A DNA stretch of 64,000 nt from Cognatundibacterium aquatile (GTDB lineage: Bacteria > Pseudomonadota > Gammaproteobacteria > Burkholderiales > Burkholderiaceae_D). The position numbers were made by a program, and so were the translations under genes. Positions 8,467-17,367 of this stretch are shown piece after piece. Every line of letters starts with the position of its first letter. The first letter of the stretch is position 1. The stretch is from assembly GCF_014699135.1 (NCBI RefSeq), contig NZ_JACOFT010000002.1:186001-250000 (forward strand), written 5' to 3'. Below the pieces are notes generated by a model that did not search any database, was not told where the DNA came from, and worked only from the letters and a program-made list of their open reading frames with translations.

Positions 8467-11400
8467 TTAATCGACGGTAAGCGTGCCGGATCGTTCGGTA
8501 AGCAAACGGTTTAGTTCGTCGGCTGGTAACGGATGGCTGAGTAGGTAGCCTTGCACTTCATCACATCCATATTTCTTCAGACAGGCCAGTTGTTCTTTGG
8601 TTTCAACGCCTTCGGCGATGACCGTCAGTTGCAGGTTGTGTCCGAGCTGAATGATGGTCTTGACAATGGCCGCACCATCGGCACTGGTCAGCATATCGCG
8701 CACAAACGACTGATCAATTTTCAGCTTATCGACGGCCAACTGCTTCAGGTAAGAGAGACTGGAGTAGCCAGTTCCAAAGTCATCGATCGATAATTTGACA
8801 CCCAGATTTTTTAATCCGTGCAGGATGTTTATGGTGGCGCCGACATCTTGCAATAAAATCGATTCCGTCAATTCCAGTTCAAGTTGATGCGGTGGCAAGC
8901 CAGACTTTGTGAGTGCATTGGCAACCACATCCAGAATTTTGCCACGTTTGAACTGTAATGCCGACAGATTGACAGCGACGACCGGGGCGTCAGGATAGTC
9001 GCGTAACCAACTGGCGGCCTGACGGCATGCTTCGTTCAGTACCCATTCGCCGATAGGCACGATGTGACCACTGCGCTCTGCCAGACTGATGAATTTGCCT
9101 GGCGAAATTAAACCATCCACCGGATGTTGCCAGCGCAGCAGCGCTTCTGCACCGATGATCTTTCCGCTATGAATGTCGGACTGTGGCTGATAATGAATGC
9201 GGAATTCCTGATTGCGTAATGCATGTACCAATCCACCGGTCAGCCTGATCTGTTCTGTCAGGCCAGAATTCATCTCATGCGAGAAAAAGCAATAGGTGTT
9301 ACGTCCGGCTTCTTTGGCGCTGTCGACAGCTGCATGGGTATGTTTGAGCAACGTGTCGAAATCTTTCCCATCCTCAGGATATAAGCCGATACCGATAGAG
9401 CATGAAATATTCAGCGTATTGCCGTCGATATCAACAGGATCGATAAAAATATCGCTGATGGTATTCGCCATTCCAGCCACGCCGATTGCATCGCGTTTGC
9501 CAGTCAGAAGAACGACAAATTCATCGCCGCTCAGCCTGCTGATGGTAGCGGTTTCTGGTATGCACTGACGCAGTCGCTCCACGACTTTAATCAATACACG
9601 ATCTCCGGTTGCGTAGCCGAGGCTGTCGTTGATGTGTTTAAAGTGATCAAGATCGAGATACAGCAGCGACACCATTGTGTTTTCATTGTCAGCGATCATT
9701 GCCGCATGTTCGAAACGGTCTTGCAGCAGTGTCCGGTTTGGCAGGTGCGTCAAGGAGTCGAAGTTGGCCAGGAAATCCAGTTTCAACTTGGCTTCGGCGT
9801 GCGCGGCGCGGGTACGCAAGTTGATAATGCCAAACGCGAGATCGTTAGCGAGTTCCATCAGCAGCCTGATTTCTTCTGCATCGAAAGCGTTTGCTTCACT
9901 GGAGTAGAGGGTGAGGGTGCCAATAGTATGTTCGTTATGAATCAACGGTAAACCTATGCTTGACCGGTAGCCACGTTGTATCGCTGCCGTGCGCCACGGC
10001 CGCATTCTTTCGTCGGTTAATACATTTTGAATTGTCGTCGGTTCACCGGTTCTGATCGCAGAACCGACCGGCCCGCTACCGAGTGCGTTGCCGCCCCAGG
10101 AAATATTGATGCCATCGAGATAGCCATTCTCGTAACCAGACTGTGCAACAGGCTTCACAGTCCGTGCATCGTCATATTCAGCATATCCGACCCACGCCAT
10201 CAGATAGCCGCCACTTTCGACGCACAAGCGACTGATTTCATTGAGCAAGGTATGCTCGTCTTCAGCCCGTACGAGCGCCATGTTACAGTCGCTGAGCAAG
10301 CGCAAATCGCGATTGAGCCGTTTCAATGCCAGTTCGCTGAGTTTGCTGGCGGTGACGTCCTGCACTGTGCCGATTAAGTGCAGGACGTGTCCATCTTCCT
10401 GATAAAAAGGTTTACCACGCTCGTTGACGTATTTTATCTGCCCGTCTGTTAATAGTAAGCGACGGGTAATTTCATACGCGGTCTTGTTTTCAATGGCGTC
10501 GTTGTAACTGCGACTGAGCAAGACCCGGTCATCGGGGTGCGTCGCATCGACGAAAGAATGAGCTGAAGGCGTAAAAGTGTCGGGAGTCACTTCGTAAATA
10601 CGGTACACCTCGTCGGACCAGATCACTTCGCCGGTGCTCCGGTTGATATCCCAGTTACCGATCTGCGCAAGTTGCTGGGCGATTTTCAGATTCACCTCGC
10701 TCTGACGTAATTCTGCCTGTGCTGATTGGTGCTGATCTGTGATTTGTTTTAATTTGCTTTGCATTTCTGCCAGGCGCGCGAGCACGGAACCTTGCAGGCT
10801 TTCAGTCACAGCCAATGGTTTGTTGAAGTCGCCGTTGCCGATACGTGTAATCTCTGCGTGGACTTCGCTAACCGAGCCACCCATAATGATCCTGAGGGCG
10901 CGTGAGGTGCGGTAGAGCATCAGTAGTGATAGCACTGCCAGACCAATAAAGAGAATCCTGATTAACAATGCACGATGTTCTGCGTTGCTGACTGCGTTAT
11001 TGGTTCGCGCTGTCATCAAACCATAAAAATCATCGATGGGCTTCATGATCGCTGCTTTAGCGTTCAGGTAAGCAAAATCGTGCAACATCTGACTTGCTTT
11101 TTCTTTGCCATTCTCAGATTGGCGCAATTGCATTGCTTCTCGTTCAGTTTGTGTCAAACGGTCTGAAAAAACCTTCGCTTTTGACAAAACACTGAGTTCT
11201 TGCTCGGTAAAACCTGCTTCTCGCATCAATTCCAGAAGTGGCTTCGTCTGTTTGCTTTCCGCTGTCGGTGGTGTTCCTGTCGCGAGCACCAGATCCCAAT
11301 AGATGCCTCCATAGTTCACTGGTCTTGGTTTTTTACCATCGCGGATATCCAGTATATCCTGATAGTACTGCGACTGCCGGCGATCACCGGAAACAACATA

Positions 11401-11610
11401 AAGTTGCGCCATGCGTGTCAGGTCATCAGAAGACTGGCGCAACTCATCTGCCAGAAGAAATGAGTTCAGTCGCTGTTCGTTCGCTGCATCGATTGTTTTT
11501 TCTGCGATGACGGACAGAGTGAACGTGCAGACCAGGATGACCAGTAACGACAGTGTGTACCAGATGTGGCGTTTAAACGAATTTGAATTGACAGTGGATG
11601 GCATGGGCAA
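8467..11610 (-). CDS. Membrane PAS-GAF-GGDEF-EAL signalling protein
   Basis: The 1047-residue product has, in order: membrane segment 18-36, a helical periplasmic region, membrane segment 214-234, a HAMP-like stretch (about 235-290), PAS (about 305-425), GAF (about 440-600), GGDEF (about 610-780) and EAL (about 785-1035). The cyclase signature is SGDEF (694-698), so the first Gly is Ser, and no RxxD inhibitory motif precedes it. The phosphodiesterase domain looks intact: EALLR (822-826), ELTES, DDFGTGYSS, LKIDQSFV and AEGVET. It probably degrades cyclic di-GMP, with the GGDEF part either weakly active or a GTP-binding regulator. The gene is monocistronic, with a long upstream non-coding region. 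Confidence 0.93.
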   Translation of the reverse strand: MPMPSTVNSNSFKRHIWYTLSLLVILVCTFTLSVIAEKTIDAANEQRLNSFLLADELRQSSDDLTRMAQLYVVSGDRRQSQYYQDILDIRDGKKPRPVNYGGIYWDLVLATGTPPTAESKQTKPLLELMREAGFTEQELSVLSKAKVFSDRLTQTEREAMQLRQSENGKEKASQMLHDFAYLNAKAAIMKPIDDFYGLMTARTNNAVSNAEHRALLIRILFIGLAVLSLLMLYRTSRALRIIMGGSVSEVHAEITRIGNGDFNKPLAVTESLQGSVLARLAEMQSKLKQITDQHQSAQAELRQSEVNLKIAQQLAQIGNWDINRSTGEVIWSDEVYRIYEVTPDTFTPSAHSFVDATHPDDRVLLSRSYNDAIENKTAYEITRRLLLTDGQIKYVNERGKPFYQEDGHVLHLIGTVQDVTASKLSELALKRLNRDLRLLSDCNMALVRAEDEHTLLNEISRLCVESGGYLMAWVGYAEYDDARTVKPVAQSGYENGYLDGINISWGGNALGSGPVGSAIRTGEPTTIQNVLTDERMRPWRTAAIQRGYRSSIGLPLIHNEHTIGTLTLYSSEANAFDAEEIRLLMELANDLAFGIINLRTRAAHAEAKLKLDFLANFDSLTHLPNRTLLQDRFEHAAMIADNENTMVSLLYLDLDHFKHINDSLGYATGDRVLIKVVERLRQCIPETATISRLSGDEFVVLLTGKRDAIGVAGMANTISDIFIDPVDIDGNTLNISCSIGIGLYPEDGKDFDTLLKHTHAAVDSAKEAGRNTYCFFSHEMNSGLTEQIRLTGGLVHALRNQEFRIHYQPQSDIHSGKIIGAEALLRWQHPVDGLISPGKFISLAERSGHIVPIGEWVLNEACRQAASWLRDYPDAPVVAVNLSALQFKRGKILDVVANALTKSGLPPHQLELELTESILLQDVGATINILHGLKNLGVKLSIDDFGTGYSSLSYLKQLAVDKLKIDQSFVRDMLTSADGAAIVKTIIQLGHNLQLTVIAEGVETKEQLACLKKYGCDEVQGYLLSHPLPADELNRLLTERSGTLTVD

Positions 11611-11926
11611 TCAGTTGATGTCGATTCGATAAAAAACTCAGGATTCGATGAAAATTTGATACTGAAAGGTTGTCGTAAATTTACGTTAAGTAGGAATAGT
11701 AGTGGAATCAGAGGGTAAAAAACCTAAGGTACGGATATTTTTTTGCTGGAAGCCGGAGTCATGATAAATGATGGAGGTTGGAATCATTAATATTAATTTA
11801 ATAATTTCAACTTGGCTCAACCTCTTGGTTTTCTATTTATTTCAGGGACGACGTAGTTGTGAAGTGATTTTGCAGGAAATATGCAGGAACTTCATTTCTG
11901 ATGTGCGATTGCGGAGGGATGCGGAT

Positions 11927-11986
11927 AAAAAAATAGCCCGCATTAGCGGGCTTAAATCCAAACCTTGACGGTGTTGGAGGAGACAG
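11927..11986 (-). ncRNA. Candidate small RNA with anti-Shine-Dalgarno motif
   Basis: On the minus strand a sigma-70-like promoter (TTTACG at 12020-12015, 17-base spacer, TATAGT at 11997-11992) is followed by about 60 bases ending in an intrinsic terminator. Its stem is AGCCCGC / GCGGGCT (11952-11946 with 11941-11935) with loop TAAT, then ATTTTTTT ending at 11927. The predicted 5' part is single-stranded and pyrimidine-rich and carries CUCCUCC (11982-11976), complementary to ribosome-binding sites. From memory, Rfam holds a family called Betaproteobacteria toxic small RNA with an anti-SD motif, and this could be a member. Promoter, seed and terminator are seen in the sequence; the family link is unverified. 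Confidence 0.6.
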
Positions 11987-11991
11987 GAGTA

Positions 11992-12020
11992 ACTATACTG
12001 CACTGCAATAAATACGTAAA
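11992..12020 (-). promoter_or_regulatory. Promoter of the candidate small RNA
   Basis: TTTACG (12015-12020) and TATAGT (11992-11997) on the minus strand are separated by exactly 17 bases. Predicted transcription start is near 11985-11986, immediately before the CUCCUCC motif. Confidence 0.5.
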
Positions 12021-12324
12021 ATCAAATATTTAGATAATAATCATTCATAAAATGAATAACTATCTGGTTCACTTTACTTTTCAGGCTGGTATGACAATCG
12101 ATCGCGTCCGTTTGCCAGAATGAAAGCGGGCCGGTGGCGGTGCGAAGCGGAGTGCTCGTCCGCAACGAGTAATTCATTCTGATCAACGCTGTCAACAATG
12201 ACCAGAATCGCTTGTTTGCCTGCAAACAAAGAAATAAAGAAATGCTTGATTGCAAGTCAGGTTTTCTTTTAATGTGTAAAGCAAGACCATTATTTGGTGT
12301 ATTTGCTTAATTTAAGGATTTATC

Positions 12325-12939
12325 ATGCTCGGCGTTACTGATTACGGCTCGTTTGTCATCGCATTTATTGTGTTACTGATTATTCCCGGGCCTGGCAATC
12401 TGGCGTTGATCACCTCGACCAGCAAAGGTGGTATCAAAGGCGGTCTGGCGGCAACGCTTGGTGTGATATTTGGCGATCAGGTCTTGCTCTGGATGGCAGT
12501 GGCTGGCGTTGCTGCAGTGCTGCATTCGTATCCGGCTGCTTTTCAGGCCGTGCAGTGGTTAGGTGCGGCGTACTTGATCTGGCTGGGATGCAAGATGTTG
12601 CTGGCCAAACCGGGTGTTGCACCGGTGTTAAACATCAAGCCGCATCATTACATGCAACAGGCGCTGACGATTACCTTGCTCAATCCTAAAGCCATCGTGT
12701 TTTATATGGCTTTTTTTCCCTTATTTGTGGATCCGGTGCGCCATCAGGGACTTATCACGTTTGGGTTTATGGCAACGACCATCGCGATTCTGACGTTCAT
12801 TTATGGTTTGATTGCGGTGCTGCTGACACATTTTCTGGCGGAGCGCCTGCGTGCTAATCCGGCAGTGACCCGTGTATTGGAAAAACTGGCAGGTTTATCA
12901 CTGATCGGTTTTGGCCTGAAACTCGTTTCTTCGCGTTAG
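12325..12939 (+). CDS. LysE/RhtB-family amino-acid exporter
   Basis: The 204-residue protein has about five to six hydrophobic segments and the RhtB-family N-terminal pattern IPGPGNLALITSTSKGG with a following G-x-x-x-G-D-Q motif (LGVIFGDQ). The middle motif LGAAYLIWLGCKM and LLNPKAIVFYMAFFPLFVDP are also typical. Such proteins export amino acids or derivatives (homoserine, threonine, leucine and similar) from the cytoplasm by proton antiport. The ATG has a good AAGGA site at 12314-12318. It is a single-gene unit closed by a strong terminator at 12955-12989. The substrate cannot be assigned from sequence. Confidence 0.9.
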   Translation: MLGVTDYGSFVIAFIVLLIIPGPGNLALITSTSKGGIKGGLAATLGVIFGDQVLLWMAVAGVAAVLHSYPAAFQAVQWLGAAYLIWLGCKMLLAKPGVAPVLNIKPHHYMQQALTITLLNPKAIVFYMAFFPLFVDPVRHQGLITFGFMATTIAILTFIYGLIAVLLTHFLAERLRANPAVTRVLEKLAGLSLIGFGLKLVSSR

Positions 12940-12954
12940 ACCTTGTGTCTGCGT

Positions 12955-12989
12955 AAAAAAAAGCCTGCGAGATGCGGGCTTTTTTTTTT
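12955..12989 (+). terminator. Bidirectional intrinsic terminator
   Basis: Stem AGCCTGC / GCGGGCT (12962-12968 and 12974-12980, one G-U pair) with loop GAGAT, flanked by an A run on the left and nine T on the right. It serves the exporter gene on plus and the Sel1-repeat gene on minus. Confidence 0.9.
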
Positions 12990-13008
12990 GCGGAAAATTT
13001 AGCCGCTT

Positions 13009-13758
13009 TTACTGAAATTTATTCCAGCGCAACATGCGTTCATCGGACGCTTCTTTCAGTAAGTGACGGGCGCTGAGTTTATCGGGATCGTGGTGCTTTT
13101 TATCCCCTTCCAGTTCCATCGCAAGAGCTTGTATCGCCGGAGGAAAATCGCCTTCCGCTGAGTGTTCCAGCCATGTCCTGGCTTGTACGGGATCTTTGGC
13201 GATGCCGTCGCCATCGGCGTAGGCATTCGACAGCAGGAACATTGCCTGGGCATTGCCCTGATCGCTGGCGACTTTTAACCAGTGCACCGATTTTTGCAGA
13301 TCAAGCGGTGTGCCTTCGCCGTATTTTGCCATGCGTGCCAGCATGAAACTTGCCTTGGCATTGTTTTTCGTTGCTGCTGCTTCGTACCATTTCCATGCAA
13401 CCGCCAGGTTTTGGGGAAGTCCAAGTTTGGCTTTGTAGTTCGCTTCAGCGAACGCGAATTGCGCTTCGGTATCGCCAGCTTTTGCTGCTTTTTCCATCCA
13501 TTGCGCTGCTTCTGCCTGTTTGTCCTGTTGTACTGCAAGGGCTAAGCCGAGTTCTCTTTGTGCTGTGACTATTCCCTGATTCGCCCATACTCTGAGAGTT
13601 TTAATGGAATCCGGGTGTTGCGCTTGTATCGCGTGCATGCCTGTCGATTCAATTTCCGCGGTGCCGGGATGGTTGTTGACGCCAGGTGTGCACGCAATGA
13701 AAAGGCTGGTGGTGCAGGTGAGGGCAGCACGGGTGATGATGTTTTTCATGGTATTCAT
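13009..13758 (-). CDS. Sel1-repeat lipoprotein
   Basis: The 249-residue product starts with a lipoprotein signal ending in LFIAC. From about residue 60 it is made of Sel1-like repeats of roughly 36 residues. Examples are AQFAFAEANYKAKLGLPQNL, ASFMLARMAKYGEGTPLDLQ and AMFLLSNAYADGDGIAKDPV, each with the A-x2-LG/LA and Y-x-x-G-x-G pattern. Sel1 proteins form alpha solenoids that mediate protein contacts in the envelope. The ATG at 13758 and an alternative at 13749 both fit. It lies downstream of cpdB but is separated from it by a terminator (13766-13795), so its own promoter must overlap that hairpin or read-through occurs. Confidence 0.85.
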   Translation of the reverse strand: MNTMKNIITRAALTCTTSLFIACTPGVNNHPGTAEIESTGMHAIQAQHPDSIKTLRVWANQGIVTAQRELGLALAVQQDKQAEAAQWMEKAAKAGDTEAQFAFAEANYKAKLGLPQNLAVAWKWYEAAATKNNAKASFMLARMAKYGEGTPLDLQKSVHWLKVASDQGNAQAMFLLSNAYADGDGIAKDPVQARTWLEHSAEGDFPPAIQALAMELEGDKKHHDPDKLSARHLLKEASDERMLRWNKFQ

Positions 13759-13765
13759 ATTATAA

Positions 13766-13795
13766 AAACCTGCCCCTGTTGCCAGGAGCAGGTTT
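13766..13795 (-). terminator. Intrinsic terminator after cpdB
   Basis: On the minus strand, AAACCTGC / GCAGGTTT arms (13788-13795 and 13766-13773) with four further inner pairs after one mismatch and loop GCAA, followed by TTTTATA. It lies between the cpdB-like gene and the Sel1 gene on the same strand. Confidence 0.8.
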
Positions 13796-13843
13796 ACCGC
13801 TGAAATGACTACTTACAACTTTTTAATGCGGATTGCCTTGCGA

Positions 13844-15919
13844 TTATTTGCTCAGGTCAATGGCATATTTGGCGAAACCGTTGGCATCGAGTGCGCCTTC
13901 GGATTTCACCAGGCTCAGGCCAGAATTGCCGGCGATGGCCAGTTTGCCAGGTGCTGAGCGCAGAATGACGGGACCAGCAGTCGTGGCTTTAACGAAGCTC
14001 CAGCTTTTGCCCGAGCCATTTTTTGCCAGAGTCAGTTTGCCTTGTTTTTTCACGTAATCGCTGACCACAGCCTGATTTGCGTCAGGTGATTTGATGATAG
14101 TTTTGCTGCCGTCGATACCTGGGACATTACCACCGCCTGCTGCACGATAGTCGTTAGTGGCTACGATGAAATCATCAGTGTCAGCAATAGGCTTACCTGC
14201 GTATGTCAGATTCACGATGCGGCTGCCAACGGCTTTCGTTACATCAATCTGATAAGTCAGCGCATTGTTTTCAGCGTAGAACACATCGTAGTTATAGATG
14301 GTTCCATACGATGGCACCAGATCTTGCTCTGTGGTCAGGGCAGGATTGATTTGCGCGAACTGTTTTGCGACAGTTTCCAGCCATGCTTTCAGATCTGAAC
14401 CTTTGATCTTGACTGCCTGGATATTATTGTTGCCGTACAGGTAAAGGTCGCCAGGATTACGCACTTGTAAGCCGACTGGTGCCGTCGATGTCGCGGTTGG
14501 TGCGACATCGGTAAAGTCTGTCGCACCATTGCGGCCAGCCTTAAACGGCGCGCTGCAGGAGATGACAGGGATCGTTTTGTAGCTGGCGATGGTTGCGTCA
14601 GTTGAGTTGGTAATGAAATTTTTGACGTAATCGATCTGTGCCTGATTCACGATTTGAATCGCGCTGACATCGCCGACCAAAGCAAAGTAAGCAGACATTT
14701 CAAAGTCGGTTGTCGTTCCCAGAGGCTGAGTTGCGTAAGACAGAGCTGCTTTATGCTCAGTATCGACCAGCGGAGCAACAGATGCATCGGCATCAACAAT
14801 TGTTGTGCCATCTTTGTATTTAAAGCCGCGCGCTTCGACGTTTGTCTGATCTTTTTGTACTACCCATTTACCACCCTGGTATTTCAATACCATCTGGATG
14901 ATGCCGAGACGACGTCCCCAGCTTTGTGCCATCACGGTAGGAACGCCATTAACCAGACCTTTGACGGTATCCACCTGGCTTGCTGGTAGCGCAGCTAAGG
15001 ACGCATCGATCGCCGGGCCGTTGGTTTCTTTGGCTTTTGGGAAGATCAGATGAGAGTGGCCTACCATCAGAGCATCAATGCCGGTGTTGGTCAGATGCAG
15101 GCTGGCATTTTCCATTTTTGGGCTATAGGCTGAAGCATCCAGACCGCCGTGAGATAAAGCGACGACCAGATCAGCACCTTTTGTGCGCATTTCAGGAATG
15201 TATTTGTTCGCTGTTTCGACCGCACCATTTACCATGACTTTACCCGCCAGGTATTTTTGATCCCAGTCCATGATCTGCGGTGGAACAAAGCCCATGATGC
15301 CGACATTCAGCGTAACACTCAGCGGTGAGCCGTCTGGTGTCGTTGCATTGAATTTTTTAGGAATGATGGAGTAAGGATTGAAGATCGGTTTCTGGCTGCT
15401 GACGCCGACGACGTTAGCAAGAACGACAGGGAAGTTAGGTGCGCCGCAGTTGACTGGTTTTGTAACGTCACTCAGACCAAAATCTGTGTTGGTGATCTGG
15501 CTGAGGAAATTCAGACCATAGTTGAATTCGTGATTACCGACACCGGCACCATCATATTTCAGCGCGTTCATCACTTTATGGATGGCCATCGTGCCACTGC
15601 AAGGAACTGGTGAGGCCACAGCTTGATAATCACCGAGCAATGTACCCTGAATCACGTCACCATCGTCCAGCAATACGGTATTTGGATTTTCTGCGCGTGC
15701 CGAATTGATCAGTGCGGCAGTGCGCTCAAGACCGAGGCTGGTATCCGCTTTTAAGCCGTAGTAGTCATAACTCAGAATGTTTTGATGTAAATCGGTCGTT
15801 TCAAGTAACGCGACTTTTAAAACAGTTCCCTCAGGAATCACGCTGACAGTATTTGAGCTGGTGCCGCAGGCTGTTAAGGCTAATGCTGTAAGCGGCGGTA
15901 GCCAATGGATTGTTTTCAT
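13844..15919 (-). CDS. cpdB: 2',3'-cyclic-nucleotide 2'-phosphodiesterase/3'-nucleotidase, lipoprotein
   Basis: The 691-residue protein begins with a lipoprotein signal (ALALTAC, Cys about 18). It has the metallophosphoesterase motifs of the UshA/CpdB family: TTDLHQN (Asp 43, His 45), DDGDVIQG (about 85-92), GNHEFNYG (about 128-135) and GHSHLIFP near 255-262. The C-terminal nucleotide-binding half carries NDYRAAGGGNVPGI, a CpdB-type feature. It hydrolyses 2',3'-cyclic nucleotides and 3'-nucleotides outside the cytoplasm to scavenge nucleosides and phosphate. Length is slightly above E. coli CpdB. The lipidation signal differs from the soluble periplasmic E. coli enzyme. A 14-base palindrome lies 40 bases upstream. 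Confidence 0.88.
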   Translation of the reverse strand: MKTIHWLPPLTALALTACGTSSNTVSVIPEGTVLKVALLETTDLHQNILSYDYYGLKADTSLGLERTAALINSARAENPNTVLLDDGDVIQGTLLGDYQAVASPVPCSGTMAIHKVMNALKYDGAGVGNHEFNYGLNFLSQITNTDFGLSDVTKPVNCGAPNFPVVLANVVGVSSQKPIFNPYSIIPKKFNATTPDGSPLSVTLNVGIMGFVPPQIMDWDQKYLAGKVMVNGAVETANKYIPEMRTKGADLVVALSHGGLDASAYSPKMENASLHLTNTGIDALMVGHSHLIFPKAKETNGPAIDASLAALPASQVDTVKGLVNGVPTVMAQSWGRRLGIIQMVLKYQGGKWVVQKDQTNVEARGFKYKDGTTIVDADASVAPLVDTEHKAALSYATQPLGTTTDFEMSAYFALVGDVSAIQIVNQAQIDYVKNFITNSTDATIASYKTIPVISCSAPFKAGRNGATDFTDVAPTATSTAPVGLQVRNPGDLYLYGNNNIQAVKIKGSDLKAWLETVAKQFAQINPALTTEQDLVPSYGTIYNYDVFYAENNALTYQIDVTKAVGSRIVNLTYAGKPIADTDDFIVATNDYRAAGGGNVPGIDGSKTIIKSPDANQAVVSDYVKKQGKLTLAKNGSGKSWSFVKATTAGPVILRSAPGKLAIAGNSGLSLVKSEGALDANGFAKYAIDLSK

Positions 15920-16273
15920 GTTGTCTTTCTCAATTTTAGGTTCAGAAACGGTTGCCAGCGATTGCGCAATCGATTGCTAATTTCATTAAAAAATATAAAT
16001 TTTTATTCTTTGTCTTCATTCCCAAAAGACCTGAGGATTATCAGTGGTGAATATGTCAATGATATGACAGTACAATATTTTCTTTTTATTAATGCACAGT
16101 TGCTTCTGAAAATTAAGTAAAAACGTGTTCTGAACCGGTCTGTTTTCTCGCTGTCCAGACGTGAGCAGGTGTTTGGAAATATAATTCGGTTCTGCAAACA
16201 AGATGTTGTTAAAGCGTTTTGCTTTAATGGTGTTGTCTTGAAGTAATTCCTTATTCAGTTTCTGACCAATCAC
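15920..16273. promoter_or_regulatory. Divergent intergenic region with a palindrome
   Basis: The perfect palindrome CGATTGCGCAATCG lies at 15959-15972, 40 bases upstream of cpdB, and could be an operator. TATAAT at 16180-16185 is a possible -10 for the patatin-like gene, but its -35 is poor. Nothing else was recognised. Confidence 0.35.
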
Positions 16274-17242
16274 ATGCCAACCTTCTTCGTGTTTTCTGTT
16301 TTCGCATTTCAGTTACGATTTTCACAGTTCAAAAAATATACAGCGCTCTTTGCCTCGGTGTCCGCATTGAGTCTGATGAGTGCTTGTATGAGTACGCAGC
16401 CATCGGTGGTGCCGACGCCAGTGACGGCGATTCCTGTTGCTAAGGCAAACCGGCCGGTCAGGATAGGTCTGGCGCTGGGTGGTGGCGCGGCGCGTGGGTT
16501 TGCCCATATTGGCGTTATTAAAGCGCTGGAATCGCAGGGGATACAGGCTGACATCGTGGTTGGTACCAGCGCTGGCAGCGTTGTCGGGGCGATGTACGCT
16601 GCCGGTAATAATGGTTTTGCGCTGCAGAAGATGGCACTGGAAATGGACGAGGCAACGATTTCTGACTGGTCTTTACCCTTGTTTGCCAAATCCAGCGGTG
16701 TCCTCAAAGGCGACGCCTTACAAGCGTATGTGAATCGCATGGTACATCAGACACCGATTGAAAAACTTAAAAAGCCGTTTGGTGCGGTGGCGACCGATTT
16801 GTCCAGCGGGCAAGCCGTTTTATTTCAGCGCGGTAATACTGGCACGGCGGTGCGCGCATCGTCTGCGGTGCCCGCGGTGTTTCAACCAGTACGGATCAAT
16901 GATCGGCAGTATGTTGATGGGGGTTTAGTGGCTCCAGTGCCGGTACGTTTTGCCAGAGATATGGGGGCCGATCTGGTGATTGCCGTCAATATCTCTCAAC
17001 AACCCGAAGCGCAAAACGGCAACAGTACAATCGATATCTTGTTGCAAACAGTGACGATCATGGGACAGAGCATTAATCAGTTCGAGCTGAAACAGGCGGA
17101 TGTCGTGATTCGCCCTGAACTGCCAAGCATGAAGGGCAGTGATTTTGCTGGTCGTAATCTGGCGATATTGGCGGGTGAGCGGGCTGCGATGGCAGTGATG
17201 CCTGAATTGAAGCAAAAATTAAAGGCGATGCAGGAGCGCTGA
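16274..17242 (+). CDS. Patatin-like phospholipase, lipoprotein (RssA-like)
   Basis: The 322-residue protein has an N-terminal signal with lipobox LMSAC (Cys about 38). The patatin domain follows: oxyanion loop GGGAARG (69-75), nucleophile elbow GTSAGS (Ser 99) and catalytic Asp in DGG (Asp 215). The Ser-Asp dyad and family order are intact, so it is an active lipid acyl hydrolase candidate attached to a membrane on the outer side. The signal region is unusually long if the ATG at 16274 is right, and a later non-ATG start is possible. It is monocistronic with a terminator at 17290-17323. Confidence 0.88.
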   Translation: MPTFFVFSVFAFQLRFSQFKKYTALFASVSALSLMSACMSTQPSVVPTPVTAIPVAKANRPVRIGLALGGGAARGFAHIGVIKALESQGIQADIVVGTSAGSVVGAMYAAGNNGFALQKMALEMDEATISDWSLPLFAKSSGVLKGDALQAYVNRMVHQTPIEKLKKPFGAVATDLSSGQAVLFQRGNTGTAVRASSAVPAVFQPVRINDRQYVDGGLVAPVPVRFARDMGADLVIAVNISQQPEAQNGNSTIDILLQTVTIMGQSINQFELKQADVVIRPELPSMKGSDFAGRNLAILAGERAAMAVMPELKQKLKAMQER

Positions 17243-17260
17243 TTGAAAAGGTATTGACTG

Positions 17261-17288
17261 GTAAATATACTCCCGGGGAGTATTTTAC
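17261..17288. repeat. Imperfect palindrome of the ATACTCCCC family
   Basis: GTAAATATACTCCC followed by GGGGAGTATTTTAC forms a palindrome with a single bulged T. It shares the ATACTCCC core with the repeats at 4963-5039 and lies just after a gene, as that one does. It may be a small extragenic repeat or an operator. Confidence 0.5.
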
Positions 17289-17289
17289 A

Positions 17290-17323
17290 AAGCCTGGTGT
17301 CGACGCTGGCGCCAGGCTTTTTT
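17290..17323 (+). terminator. Intrinsic terminator
   Basis: Ten-base stem AAGCCTGGTG / CGCCAGGCTT (17290-17299 and 17310-17319) with one G-U pair, followed by a run of T. It ends the patatin-like gene and probably also the convergent NlpC/P60 gene. Confidence 0.85.
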
Positions 17324-17367
17324 ATTTAAAAATCAGGGGAAGTATATGCAGGGGGTTGAAATGCTAA

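Larger units (their letters stand above)
11611..12324. other. 0.7-kb intergenic region containing a candidate small RNA
   Basis: No convincing protein gene lies between the GGDEF-EAL gene and the LysE-type exporter. Two short frames (11768-11968 plus, 12022-12255 minus) lack family features. The region contains the small RNA candidate described separately (11927-11986) and AT-rich DNA on both sides. Confidence 0.5.

Noticed and set aside
11768-11968. 66-codon plus-strand frame after the GGDEF-EAL gene
   Set aside because: No recognisable features and it runs into the stem of the small RNA terminator on the other strand.
12022-12255. 77-codon minus-strand frame upstream of the LysE-type exporter
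   Set aside because: No signal, domain or ribosome site; residue use looks random. The nearby terminator is better explained by the small RNA candidate.
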